A stretch of 64,000 bases of DNA from Caprella mutica (GCA_947561585.1 CANNZV010002507.1:31530-95529); one strand, 5' to 3'; shown: positions 26,493 through 37,216, numbered from the stretch's first letter. The notes: generated by a model from the letters alone, not told the origin. Translations and numbers: made by a program.

Positions 26493-27229
26493 GGTTCTAG
26501 GTAAATTGCTCAAAAACAATTGCTCAAAAGACAGTTGCTCGAAAACAATTGCTCGAAAAACAATTGCTCGAACCAACAATTTTTGATCGAATGAACAATT
26601 GCTCGAATGGTCAAATTGCTCATTGTTCAAATTAATAAAAGACAGATAATCACTTCAATTAATTGCACCTAACCGTCCAGTTATCTAATTATTAATTTAT
26701 AATAACTGGATTTTATATTTTTCATTGCTATTTACTATCAATCATTATACAGTTTCTAAATTATTATCTTCCTGGTTCTCTTATTTTTATTGAACAGGAA
26801 TATTGCACCAATTTTGAGTACAGTAATTTTCGTTTTTTGTCAGTCAATAGCTTCACTGGGCTCCGAAGAGATGTTCTCGTGGCTAGGTTAGGTTTTAGCA
26901 ACTCGTGCTATGGGAACTGTTTCCGACACATTTAGCATGACCTCTGTTCGTGCCACTTGTTCTTATTACTATTCCCTTTTTTTTGGTAGCTCTTATATGG
27001 TTGACCACCTTCTCTTTTTTCACATTAAGCAATTGAATATTCAAAATTTGATTATTTGAGCAATCTTTAATTACATAAATATTGCTGAAAATCGGTTAAT
27101 AATGAAGTGTAATCTCTTCAATTAGTATTTCATTTATTTTATATTATTTAAACGATTCATCATTCGAGCAATTGTTTTTCGAGCAATTGTTCATTCGAGC
27201 AATTGTTTTCGAGCAATTTACCGGCTACC
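26493..27229. mobile_element. 737-bp TIR element with 9-bp target-site duplication
   Basis: The left end GGTTCTAGGTAAATTGCTC and the reversed right end GGTAGCCGGTAAATTGCTCG are flanked by a perfect 9-bp direct repeat, TTGCAATAA (26484-26492 and 27230-27238). Both ends carry several subterminal copies of CAATTGCTCGAA. A 9-bp duplication suggests a Mutator-type element, though no transposase is present. Confidence 0.8.
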
Positions 27230-27507
27230 TTGCAATAAGCACCTTGACTTTTTTTACTTTCTTTGGTATTTAAGAATGTTTTATTGTCATCTGTTTAATT
27301 ATTTGTGAATTTTTATTGTTTTAAACATGAAGAGCAAATTGGAGAAGAGAATGTCAAACAAACTGAACTATTGTTGCTAAATAAAAGTGAAGTTATTTAG
27401 TTTCTATTAGGATTACTGGCTTAATATTCTTCTATTTTCAATGTTGAACTTCATAATATAACATTAGTTATTTATATAATAGTAAAAGTGAATGTGAACC
27501 GAAACTG

Positions 27508-28648
27508 CTACTAAAGTAAATACTTTAGAACAACCGTTAGTAAAGTAAATACTTTAGAACAACCGTTAGTAAAGTAAATACTTTAGAACAACCGTAAGTA
27601 AAGTAAATACTTTACAACAACCGTTAGTAAAGTAAATACTTTAGAACAACCGTTAGTAAAGTAAATACTTTACAACAACCGTAAGTAAAGTAAATACTTT
27701 ACAACAACCGTTAGTAAAGTAAATACTTTAGAACAACCGTTAGTAAAGTAAATACTTTAGAACAACCGTAAGTAAAGTAAATACTTTACAACAACCGTAA
27801 GTAAAGTAAATACTTTACAACAACCGTAAGTAAAGTAAATACTTTACAACAACCGTTAGTAAAGTAAGTACTTTAGAACAACCGTTAGTAAAGTAAATAC
27901 TTTAGAACAACCGTAAGTAAAGTAAATACTTTACAACAACCGTAAGTAAAGTAAATACTTTACAACAACCGTTAGTAAAGTAAATACTTTACAACAACCG
28001 TTAGTAAAGTAAATACTTTAGAACAACCGTTAGTAAAGTAAATACTTTACAACAACTGTTAGTAAAGTAAATACTTTACAACAACCGTTAGTAAAGTAAA
28101 TACTTTACAACAACCGTTAGTAAAGTAAATACTTTAGAACAACCGTTAGTAAAGTAAATACTTTACAACAACCGTTAGTAAAGTAAATACTTTAGAACAA
28201 CCGTTAGTAAAGTAAATACTTTACAACAACCGTAAGTAAAGTAAATACTTTACAACAACCGTTAGTAAAGTAAATACTTTAGAACAACCGTTAGTAAAGT
28301 AAATACTTTACAACAACCGTTAGTAAAGTAAATACTTTAGAACAACCGTTAGTAAAGTAAATACTTTACAACAACCGTTAGTAAAGTAAATACTTCACAA
28401 CAACCGTAAGTAAAGCAAATACTTTACAACAACCGTTAGTAAAGTAAATACTTTAGAACAACCGTTAGTAAAGTAAATACTTTAGAACAACCGTTAGTAA
28501 AGTAAATACTTTACAACAACCGTTAGTAAAGTAAATACTTTAGAACAACCGTTAGTAAAGTAAATACTTTACAACAACCGTTAGTAAAGTAAATACTTTA
28601 GAACAACTGTTAGTAAAGTAAATACTTTACAACAACCGCTAGTAAAGT
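27508..28648. repeat. 29-bp tandem array with palindromic core
   Basis: About 39 copies of a 29-bp unit (agtaaagtaaatactttaga then acaaccgtt). Each holds the near-palindrome AAAGTAAATACTTT and a GTAAATA forkhead-type motif. Two variable sites (tttagaac/tttacaac and cgttag/cgtaag) alternate along the array. Confidence 0.95.
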
Positions 28649-29563
28649 AAAAGTTTTTGCTGCTGTTCATGCATATTTTTTCACAATCTCTGTTTGTCAG
28701 TTTTACCGTTTAGCATCTCCTCTTTTGTTTATTCTGTTAAAATCACTTCATTAATTTAGCAAATTACGAAAATTAGTCGAGCATATTGAATTAAATCCTA
28801 AAGATTTCATTCACTTTGTTTGCATTGAGTTATTACTATTATTATGTATAATAATAACTTCATCTTTATTTCATTTAATACATTTTTTATCCATAAGAAC
28901 ATTAGACTGTGAGTAGAATAAGCAAGAGTAAGACTGTGAGAAACAAACTATAGGCCCTAACTAAAAAAGAGTGCTGCTCCTTTGCCCTTCTGTTCGTCCT
29001 TCGTAAAGGCCGATGCTAAGACTCTCAATAACGTACCTAGTAAACCAAGTCCGTAAGTGATAACGAGTTAACTATTAGCAAAAAGTGAACCTTGTGTTAT
29101 TTTGTCTGAAAACATACCTAAAAAGTTAAAGCAATCGGTTATTTAATGATAAGAACATGAACAGAGCAATGATTTCGATATCAAAATTTGAACATTTTTT
29201 ATACATCTATGGACATAGGAATTAATATTTATAGGAAATATATAGGAATATATATTTCCAGCACTTCAGAGTAAAATGGAAAGTGAGACACTTAATATAT
29301 AACATACTACAACATATTGCAAAGATAAGCAATTGAATAGACACATTGGTTATGAACCAGTGCCTCTTTAAATTAATGTGTAACAAAATAAAATGCATTC
29401 AAAGTTATTGCTTTTACTTTTTTATTGAATTTTTAAATTTATTTCTAGAAGCATTGTATCTTTTATTTTAAAGTTGAGTAATGCTCTGGAATATCCTTTT
29501 CCTATTTACATGTTAAATTCTTCCTTGATGTGGTAACGTAGTAGTGATAGTATGTGACTATAT
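28649..29563. other. AT-rich intergenic sequence
   Basis: No gene, array or delimitable element is seen. Confidence 0.5.
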
Positions 29564-30019
29564 GTGTTACGCGCCATTTGCCGTTTGCGCAATCTCGATA
29601 TTGTCGCACTTTTTCAGATCTTAAAAAAGCGCAACGCATTCTCTCATGTAATTTGATGGACAGCTTTACTTCATTTTTTGTTCTATTAAAAGCAATTAGT
29701 TAATTCCAAACTTTTGGTAGAATGTTTGATATCTCAGTAAAATTAGAATACCAGTTTTGTTCAAGTTTTCTTTGAGTAATTAACTCGATCTTAATTACCA
29801 ATATATTACCAAGTTATTATGTATAGCTTTAACTATCATATTTTGATGAAATGGACCAATTAAATGCATAAATAATTGATTATCTACTCCATCACTGTTG
29901 GTTCTGCTCCATACCCTTTACCTGCCTTGCACACTCTCGAGATTGTCGCACATTTTTAATGATCATAAAAACGCGCAGCGCATTCTCGAGATTGGGCAAA
30001 TCAGTAAATGGCACGGAAC
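29564..30019. mobile_element. TIR repeat with GCGCATTCTCGAGATTG motifs
   Basis: The left end GTGTTACGCGCCATTTGCCG and the reversed right end GTTCCGTGCCATTTACTG diverge slightly but continue with CAATCTCGA and GCGACAAT blocks on both sides. The interior GCTTTAACTATC and CATCACTGTTGGT segments recur at 60760-60975. No firm target-site duplication is seen. Confidence 0.55.
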
Positions 30020-30108
30020 ATATACATACTGATAATAGAACACCCATACCCAACAGTATAATATTAAAAAATAAGGAATGTAATAACTATATTATATATT
30101 TTTGCCAT

Positions 30109-30450
30109 GAATCAGTTCTAGAACATCCTCATTGAGTTCCATGTTTTTTTCGTACGAATCAGTTCTAGAACATCCTCATTGAGTTCCATGTTTTTTTCGT
30201 ACGAATCAGTTCTAGAACATCATCATTGAGTTCCATGTTTTTTTCGTACGAATCAGTTCTAGAACATCATCATTGAGTTCCATGTTTTTTTCGTACGAAT
30301 CAGTTCTAGAACATCCTCATCATCAAATTTCCATGTCCGTTCGATGTGAAATAGTTTCTAGAACCTTCTCGTTGATGTTCTAAGTATTTTGGTGAGAATC
30401 ACTTCCTAGAACATCCTCAATAAGTTCCATGTCAATTTAGTGTGAATCAG
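30109..30450 (+). repeat. 47-bp tandem array with TTCTAGAA palindromes upstream of the secreted-protein promoter
   Basis: Five near-identical 47-bp units start at 30109, 30156, 30203, 30250 and 30297, each beginning GAATCAGTTCTAGAACATC. Two or three degenerate units follow, up to about 30450. Each unit carries the inverted pair TTC-TA-GAA, the core of a heat-shock element. The degenerate unit at 30356-30368 reads TTCTAGAACCTTC, three perfectly spaced inverted pentamers. The array ends about 100 bp before the TATA box, so a regulatory role is possible but unproven. Confidence 0.85.
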
Positions 30451-30544
30451 TCCGATGGGAGCCTATGGGTACCAGGGCAGCCTTCGTGCGATGGACATTG
30501 GCATCTGCTAGCATTTTGCGAAGGTTATTACCTCTTCCTCGGCG

Positions 30545-30583
30545 TATAAAAGAGCAGTACGTGCTGCTTTACAGCTCAGTCTT
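30545..30583 (+). promoter_or_regulatory. Core promoter: TATA box and TCAGT initiator
   Basis: TATAAAAG lies at 30545-30552. An arthropod-type initiator, TCAGTC, lies at 30576-30581, with its A at 30578, 33 bp from the start of the TATA box. This is the canonical spacing and predicts a 5' UTR of 37 nt ahead of the ATG at 30615. The short leader and the following split signal peptide agree with one another. Confidence 0.75.
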
Positions 30584-30614
30584 GGGTAATTAGTAACAAT
30601 ACACAGTTCTTGAA

Positions 30615-30632
30615 ATGGGTGCATATACGCTG
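30615..30632 (+). CDS. Coding exon 1 of the secreted repeat protein
   Basis: This exon encodes only six residues, MGAYTL, before a GTGGGT donor. It lies 37 bases after the predicted transcription start. A very short first coding exon interrupting the signal peptide is a recurrent layout in insect secreted structural protein genes. Joined in phase 0 it extends the hydrophobic core that begins exon 2. Confidence 0.8.
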
Positions 30633-33622
30633 GTGGGTATTAGTGTGAATTGCAAAAATTATTTGATTCATAAAGTTGATTTGATTTATGAAATTGATTT
30701 GATTTATAAAATATTTTAAAATATTCAAAGGATTTAACTGGTAGTTGCGAAGTTCTATACAATTTATAGTTTAAACTAAAAAACTTTCTGCAAATATTTA
30801 GAAGTGATAAAATAATTAATTTGATGTAAAATCATATCGCATATTTTTTAAAGAGAGAAAAAGCATTCATTTTCTACCGTTCATTTATATTTATCGATCA
30901 ATGCTTTATAGAGGATGGAAAATTTATTAGCTTGCAAAGTTAACTCTGCTAATTTGCCGATACACAAACAATTGTAACAATTGTTCTAGTCTATCAAGTG
31001 AAAAACAGGATAAAATATACTTTCTTATTATACGCGAGGAATAAATTAGCTTCATATGCTCACTAAACTGTATACTTCCTTTATTATTTCTAATTCAACA
31101 ACAAATTATGTTTCAATTTGACTTTTCAATCTATCATCCTAACTAACAATTATTTGTTTAATAAATTTCCAATTAATTAGTTTGCAAACTATTGTTTATG
31201 AAATAATTCTAAAGGATGAATATTGAATAATCTAGCCATGAATTATTCTATGTGAGATCACACTCACTAAGAAGGTATTAACTTCCAAACTTTCTTTTCG
31301 TTGCAGGTGTGGGTAGCAGCCATTAGCTGCGCGCTGATTGGTGTTGGGGAGTCTTATCCTCAGCACAGATTCACGCGCCCTTCTTATTTCTCCTTCAGTA
31401 CTGTACACGTCCCATCCTCTGAGCCACTAAAACCAGCCCAAATTACTCCAATTATTGAGGCGGTTGACTCAGAAACCCAAGCAGCCGGAACAGTAGAAGT
31501 AGCACCATCACCAGTAGAGGAGAAAATCGAACCAGTGGTTGATTCAGACCCAGCGAGCCCCACAGTAGATGAAGTAATTCCGGTTGAATCATTGGCCCAA
31601 ACAGATGAATCTTTCGTTCTTCTAGAAGCTGAACCAGTTGCATCAGAGCTGGAAGTGGTAGAATCAGTTGATATTATCCCAGAAACAGCCACAGAAGTAG
31701 TCGATCAAGTTTACGATCAAGAAGTGCTTCTAGATGTTACTGAACTTCCAGAGACATTTATATCACAAGAACCAGAGCAATTATACGTTGAAGAAATATA
31801 CGAGCCTCAAGTTAATGTGCAGCCTGAAATTCAAGTTGTAGAAAAGGTTGAAGAAATAATTGTTGAAGAACCTAAAATTGCTAAACAGTTGATCGAAGCT
31901 GATGTGATTGTAGAGAAACCTGTTGATGATATGCAATTGGTAATCGGAGAAGAACCACAACCAGAAATTATTCAAGAAACCGAAATCGTGGAAGTTCAAG
32001 CACCACAGCAAGTACAGGTAGTTAGCGAGCAACAAGAAACTTCTTCAGTTGATCCTCTACAGACTGATACTTTCTTTAGGTACAATAATTTCTTAAATTC
32101 TTGGTTGAAACTTGCTTCAGTTAACATGAAGAGATCAGATTTGCTCAAATTGGTTCACACGCCTGGCCAAGATCAAACTCATTATTCAACTAACATTAGA
32201 CAAACAGAAACTGTCGAAGCCCCAATTGTACAGGCTGAGATTATTGAACCAGTACCAGAAGTTGTGGAGCCAGAGACTACAATTGTTGAAAATCCAGTAG
32301 CTTTGGAAACAGAAGTTACATATGTTGACGTACCAGAAGTTATCGAACCTTCTGCCGACTATGATGTACTTGCTCCAGAGAGTGTAGATCAAGTTGACAC
32401 CATCTATGATTCACCAGTTGAGACCGTTTATGATTCACAAGTTGACACCATTTACGATTCACCAGTTGAGACCGTTTATGATTCACAAGTTGACACCATT
32501 TATGATTCACAAGTTGACACCATTTATGATTCACCAGTTGAGACCATTCATGATTCAACAGCTGACACCATTTATGATTCACCAGTTGAGACCGTTTATG
32601 ATTCACAGGTTGACACCATTTATGATTCACCAGTTGAGACCATTTATGATTCACCAGCTGACACCATTTATGATTCACCAGTTGAGACCGTATATGATTC
32701 ACAGGTTGACACCATTTATGATTCACCAGTTGACACTATTTATGATTCACCAGTTGAACAAGCTGTGCAACAAAATCCTGAACCAGTTTCAGAGCCAATG
32801 CCTGAGCAATTTTTGCATCCAATTGTTGAAGATGTACAGCAAACTCTCTTCGAAGTGACCGCCGAAACTGAGGCTACTCTTATTGAAGAAAACACAACCC
32901 CATTGCCCATGGAAGAAGAGATTGCTACTGAGGAAATTCCAACAATTACAGAAGCCACCGAACAACTTTCAAAGACTGACACTAAAGCATTGCCTGAATT
33001 GACTCCAGATTTAATCCAATCAAATGCTATTGCTAAATCCATTAGCTCAGGATTGGATTCCCAAAATTTCATTCAAACACAAACTACAGCACCTGTTAAA
33101 GCTGTTAAAGTAAATAAACTTAACCCAATTAGTACTTTTACTCAAAGTACTTTTATCCAGGGTCAACAAACACCAGTTAGACAGCCATCACCATGGCAAC
33201 AACATACCTTTGCCCAAGCACCTAGGCAACACCATACTTTCTCTCAAGCACGCCATCACTCCGTTGCTCAGGCCCCAGCTAGACATCAACATGTTGCTCA
33301 GGCCCCAGCAAGACACCACCACGTTGCCCAGGCTCCAGCAAGACACCACCACGTTGCCCAGGCCCCAGCAAGACACCACCACGTTGTCCAGGCCCCAGCA
33401 AGACACCATCACGTTGCCCAGGCCCCAGCAAGACACCACCATGTTGCTCAGGCCCCAGCAAGAAACCACCACGTTGCCCAGGCCCCAGCAAGAAACCAAC
33501 ACGTTGCCCAGGCCCCAGCCAGGCATCAGGCCGTAGCTAGGCACCACACTTTCAATCATAGTCCTTCTTACAACAGATTCAGCTACAGCTTTGCTCACGT
33601 GCCAAGGTCTTTCCATGGCTAG
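30615..33622 (+). CDS. Secreted acidic, tandem-repeat protein with His-rich C-terminal block (two exons)
   Basis: The coding exons are 30615-30632 and 31307-33622, joined by a phase-0 intron (donor CTG|GTGGGT, acceptor TTGCAG|GTGTGG), giving about 777 residues. The alternative donor 4 bp downstream runs into a stop, so this junction is preferred. The joined N-terminus MGAYTLVWVAAISCALIGVG is a clear signal peptide split by the intron, as is common in insect cuticle and other secreted structural proteins. Residues from about 25 to 365 are rich in Glu, Val, Pro and Ile. Residues 368-489 hold about fifteen 8-residue units of the YDSPVETV / YDSQVDTI type. Residues 659-747 hold about nine 10-residue units of the ARHHHVAQAP type. 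No enzymatic domain, cysteine-rich domain or chitin-binding R&R consensus is visible. The role is unknown. An extracellular structural protein (cuticle, eggshell or secretion) is inferred from composition only. The CDS is clearly richer in GC than its flanks. Confidence 0.85.
32391..32756 (+). repeat. 24-bp coding repeats (YDSPVETV-type)
   Basis: About fifteen 24-bp units occur within exon 2 of the secreted-protein gene. They alternate between YDSPVETV-type and YDSQVDTI-type octapeptides. The period is a multiple of three, so the reading frame is kept. Substitutions are mainly Pro/Gln and Glu/Asp/Ala changes at fixed positions, while Tyr-Asp-Ser is nearly invariant (one His replaces Tyr). Confidence 0.9.
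33265..33530 (+). repeat. 30-bp coding repeats (ARHHHVAQAP-type)
   Basis: About nine 30-bp units encode decapeptides of the form ARHHHVAQAP, with occasional His-to-Asn or His-to-Gln and Ala-to-Val changes. The block is strongly basic and His-rich, in contrast with the acidic remainder. It could bind metal or take part in cross-linking, but that is inference from composition. Confidence 0.9.
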
Positions 33623-34178
33623 AGCATAGAATTGTAGATAATCACTTACTTTATTAAATTGTTGGAGATAAAGAAAGCCCAAAATATTTGCAACAGCAAA
33701 CACGTATTCACACGGGCAATGTATATTATGAAATTCCAACTGTATATTTGTTTTCTTGTTGATATGGATGTATATAATGTGTTAGTTAACCTGTAAGTTT
33801 TCGGTGCCTTCAGTTTCTAAAGAATGAACAATTCTTGAAAAATGGATATAACATGTTTCGCTTTCTCTGAATGAACTTTGGATATCAATTATCGCTGAAA
33901 CATAAAAAAAACGAATTAAATTATTCTAAAACCGATCTTAATGTTTTTTATTTTAAAGAATATCCCTATCATTATATTTTTATTAAGTAGGTATTTATCA
34001 TTTATTTTGAATGAGTTGAGAGCTGTAATGATCACGTGTCGAAATAATTATAAAAACTGATATTTCTTCGAAACGATTTGATGCTTTCAAATTTATTGAT
34101 AAACTCACTTTTGTACTGGGCAGTTAAATGACTTTGCTATTGTATAAAAAAACAATTTGTTACCAAATCTCGAATGTA

Positions 34179-34184
34179 AATAAA
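34179..34184 (+). terminator. Probable poly(A) signal AATAAA of the secreted-protein gene
   Basis: AATAAA lies 557 bp after the stop codon, and a GT-rich stretch (gaggagtgtttctg) follows shortly afterwards. It is the first canonical hexamer I see in the 3' flank. It would define a 3' UTR of about 580 nt. Confidence 0.45.
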
Positions 34185-34396
34185 ATAGCAGAGGAGTGTT
34201 TCTGTTTAAGAGATGGGTTGCTATGAATGGCCTCATTGTGACTACAGTTAAAGTCTGACTTGGAAACTTTCTCCCAAAACAAGAGAGGTAAACAATGCGT
34301 CATTTGGTAGTTTCACGATTCCTTATATTTCACGATTCCCAATTGTACTAAAAAGGTATGACAAAGATAATCTATTTTAAATTGAATAATTTCTTT

Positions 34397-34487
34397 AACT
34401 TCAAAACATGTACCACAAGTTTTCAATTGTTGCCTAATGAATGAGACACTGAACAGTGTCTCATTTTAGCTAATACGAGTTTTGAAG
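34397..34487. repeat. Small nested inverted repeat
   Basis: Outer arms AACTTCAAAAC and GTTTTGAAGTT enclose an inner hairpin, AATGAGACAC / GTGTCTCATT (34440-34465, 6-nt loop). It lies about 220 bp past the likely poly(A) signal of the secreted-protein gene and may be a tiny MITE. Confidence 0.5.
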
Positions 34488-34861
34488 TTCGGTTATTTAA
34501 TAACTTTTACTAATGAAGCATTTTTAATGAAGAAAAGGATATGTAGTTTATTTTGAAAAAGTGCCATCTATTGATAAATTTTTTTCGCAAGTTGTTCAAT
34601 TAACGTTTTTATATCGGCATCTAATGTTCATCATTATAACTCAAAAAAATGCTCTATTAGTTAGTATAGTGTATATGCATTATACATATATTTAAAATTC
34701 GATTATTTTCTTTTTAAATAAACCGACATTTTGTAAACATCTATGAAGATTCAAGATCATCTATCTGGAAATAATGTAAATAACGCCATCTCTCAGATGT
34801 TCGCTTTAAGTAAGTTAACTAATTTCATATCATTACCTAATTAATTTTCATCTATGATATT

Positions 34862-36330
34862 CAGAGGCGGGTATGCGAATCCCTTTTTAGGTTCCAAATC
34901 TGAATCTTCGCCGGTTCTGCATTCCGAATTTATTCTGAACATTGTTCGCGATCCTTCGATTCTTTAAAAAATAGCAAAGCGAACCTAAATTCCAATACTT
35001 TCCAAACTTTTCCAAAATTAAATTTTACATATTCCGAATCTAAATTTAAAGCTGTAATTACGATTAAAAAGAGTGACTTTTAAGATATCTACATTATTTG
35101 TTAAACAAATTATTAATACAAGTCAATAGAAATGAAAGTTCACCAAACCTAATATTTAAAAACTAAAATTCACAACACTAAAGTCTTGACAGATTCACTC
35201 TAACGGTCTCACCTGTCCCTCTCTAACATGATCCCTCTCAACTAACTTCAAGTTTCCTTTCACGAAGGTCAGGTTCTCAAAGTTCAGATTAGTCACAGGG
35301 CCGCTTGGCCTCAAAATGTCCGAGCCGAAGAGTCTTTCAGCTGAAGCAGACGAGGGCAGGGGAGTGTTATATTTGACGAAACAGTTCACAGAGTGCTACC
35401 TGTGTTCTTGGGAAAGTTTGCCGAGGAGATCATCATGATAATTATTCTGACAATGCTATTTAATAGCTGACCTTCTTCTCAAGGTTGGTCAGCAACTCAG
35501 GCTCCTCCTCGTCCTCAAGTGTCAGCAATGCTCATGTTTACGGCTCGACTTGTGCCAGGCATCAGCTTTGGACTTGAAAACTCTGGCAGTTGGATAACGT
35601 CAGATTCGCTCTCGGCAAGTTGCTTGGTTTCCTGGACCTTTGTGTGTCAGACTGAAAACTTGCGTTTCTCGACCTCGGTGGGGATGACACATAATTATCC
35701 ATTATCATCGGTGAGTATGATGTGAACAGACTAGTCTAGCCTAGTTGGGTGTCCTCTCCAGAGTGTTGTTAGTACAACGGTTGAAGAATGTCTGACTATT
35801 GTAGCCCACGCATCACTAACAAGCGTTCCTATTGGCTTACAGCCAGTTGTAGTCACAACAGAACGAGTCTGTGGGGTACAGATAAAGCAACGAGATCAAC
35901 ACCACTAGTATATTTATAAGCTCATAGAAGTGCAGTCTAGGCATTACAACGAGTCTTCGTTTCGCATTAGGACTACATACACACAATCACACAGGCTTTA
36001 TTATATTCTTGAGCACATTTCGACCCGTGAGACACGCAATACTGGAATGGAAGTAGAGAGAAGCGATAAAGTAACCACAATTCTAATGGTTATAGGCGTC
36101 ACCACATCTGTATGCCGCGCAATAGTTGAAAACCAATATTCGGTAGTCTTCTTTAAATCAAAATTTTCCCTGGATACGTAGGTTCGGATTCATGTATAAA
36201 AGACGTTTCAAACCTTGTAGTCCGAATCTTTTCTAACGTCGGTCCAAATCCGAACCTTCGAACTCAAATGCCAGTTCGTCCAATTCACTTATAATAGTTC
36301 GCGAACATTTGTTCGGGATACCGACCTCTG
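34862..36330 (-). mobile_element. hAT-superfamily DNA transposon relic
   Basis: The ends are CAGAGGCGGGTATGCGAA and, on the other strand, CAGAGGTCGGTATCCCGAA. They are flanked by ATGATATT (34854-34861) and ATCATATT (36331-36338), an 8-bp target-site duplication with one mismatch. This is the hAT signature. The 1469-bp interior carries a transposase fragment on the minus strand but is broken by stops. Confidence 0.8.
35195..35389 (-). pseudogene. hAT transposase C-terminal (dimerisation) fragment
   Basis: The minus strand encodes KYNTPLPSSASAERLFG, then ILRPSG, and NFENLTFVKGNL. This matches the hATC dimerisation-region pattern (LPSSA-x-x-ERLFS ... L-x-x-FLKGN). It lies inside the delimited hAT element. 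More coding-like sequence upstream on the same strand (35480-35640, QLPEFSSPKLMPGTS) is in another frame and ends at stops, so the gene is dead. Confidence 0.75.
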
Positions 36331-36738
36331 ATCATATTAATTATGTTAAAATATTTCATATGATAATTAAAAAGATGCACCTCTCCTTTAAGAACAACAA
36401 TTGTATTTCCCGTATTTCTTTTTATCCCAGATTTTTGTTACCCGTATTTTTCCGGTTATTTAGTATCCTGACAATTATATGGTAATTAATTAACATAATT
36501 ACTTGTAAATGTCAGGGCAAGAAATGCTATCTGATGGCTAATTTCATTTTTATTTTCTCTTGGCATTTCTTAGTTGCTAAGTAGGGTAAATTTAATTTTA
36601 AAGATGAGTATGTTTTACTACCATTATTGGTTTGCACTTAGAAGTCAGGAGATAATCTGTCCTTCAAATAGAGAATAATTGGATCAATAAGGTAAGTCGT
36701 TATTTAAATAACATTTTGTTAGATCAACTAGGTAGTTG

Positions 36739-37207
36739 GGGGTACGGTCATGAGCCCCCCCGGTCACGAGCCCCCCCCGGTCATGAGCCCCTCTAGGTCA
36801 TAAGCCCCCCCGGTCACGAGCCCCCCCCCCCTCCATGTGTTTTTAATCCTTATTTACCTAATTAAACAAATGAAGAATATACTTAGATAGAAATAACTGA
36901 GAGCTGCTAATGTAGTTTGTTGTATCCGCTAGATTGTTGTACTGTACACTTCATGATTGTTTAATGACCTGGCAGGGGGGTTCGGGGGGCGGCACGCCCC
37001 CCGATATACATATATTTTATGTCTAATCAGTAATGAACTACAAAAGTGTCAATAAGGATTAAATAATATAGGTAAATAAGGATTTAAAAACAGGGGGGCT
37101 CATGACCGGGGGGGCTTATGACCTAGGGGGCTCATGACCGGGGGGGGGGCTCTTGACCGGGGGGGGGGGGGGGGGCTCTTGACCGGGGGGGCTTATGACC
37201 TACACCC
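36739..37207. mobile_element. GGTCATGAGCC MITE, copy 1
   Basis: A 469-bp element with inverted ends (GGGGTACGGTCATGAGC and GGGTGTAGGTCATAAGC). Each end is built of iterated C-tract plus GGTCATGAG units. It is flanked by the 9-bp duplication AGGTAGTTG (36730-36738, 37208-37216). The centre includes a 9-bp-stem hairpin at 36983-37003 (CGGGGGGCG/CGCCCCCCG). There is no coding capacity. Confidence 0.85.
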
Positions 37208-37216
37208 AGGTAGTTG

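Noticed and set aside
26176..26630. Minus-strand frames with FIYLFIYL and QVLQWLLTGIAMVTYR repeats
   Set aside because: They are translations of the TAAA microsatellite and the 22-bp array.
32340..33739. Overlapping frames on both strands within the secreted-protein gene
   Set aside because: They are shadows of the 24- and 30-bp coding repeats. Only the plus frame has a signal peptide, consistent splice sites and a promoter.
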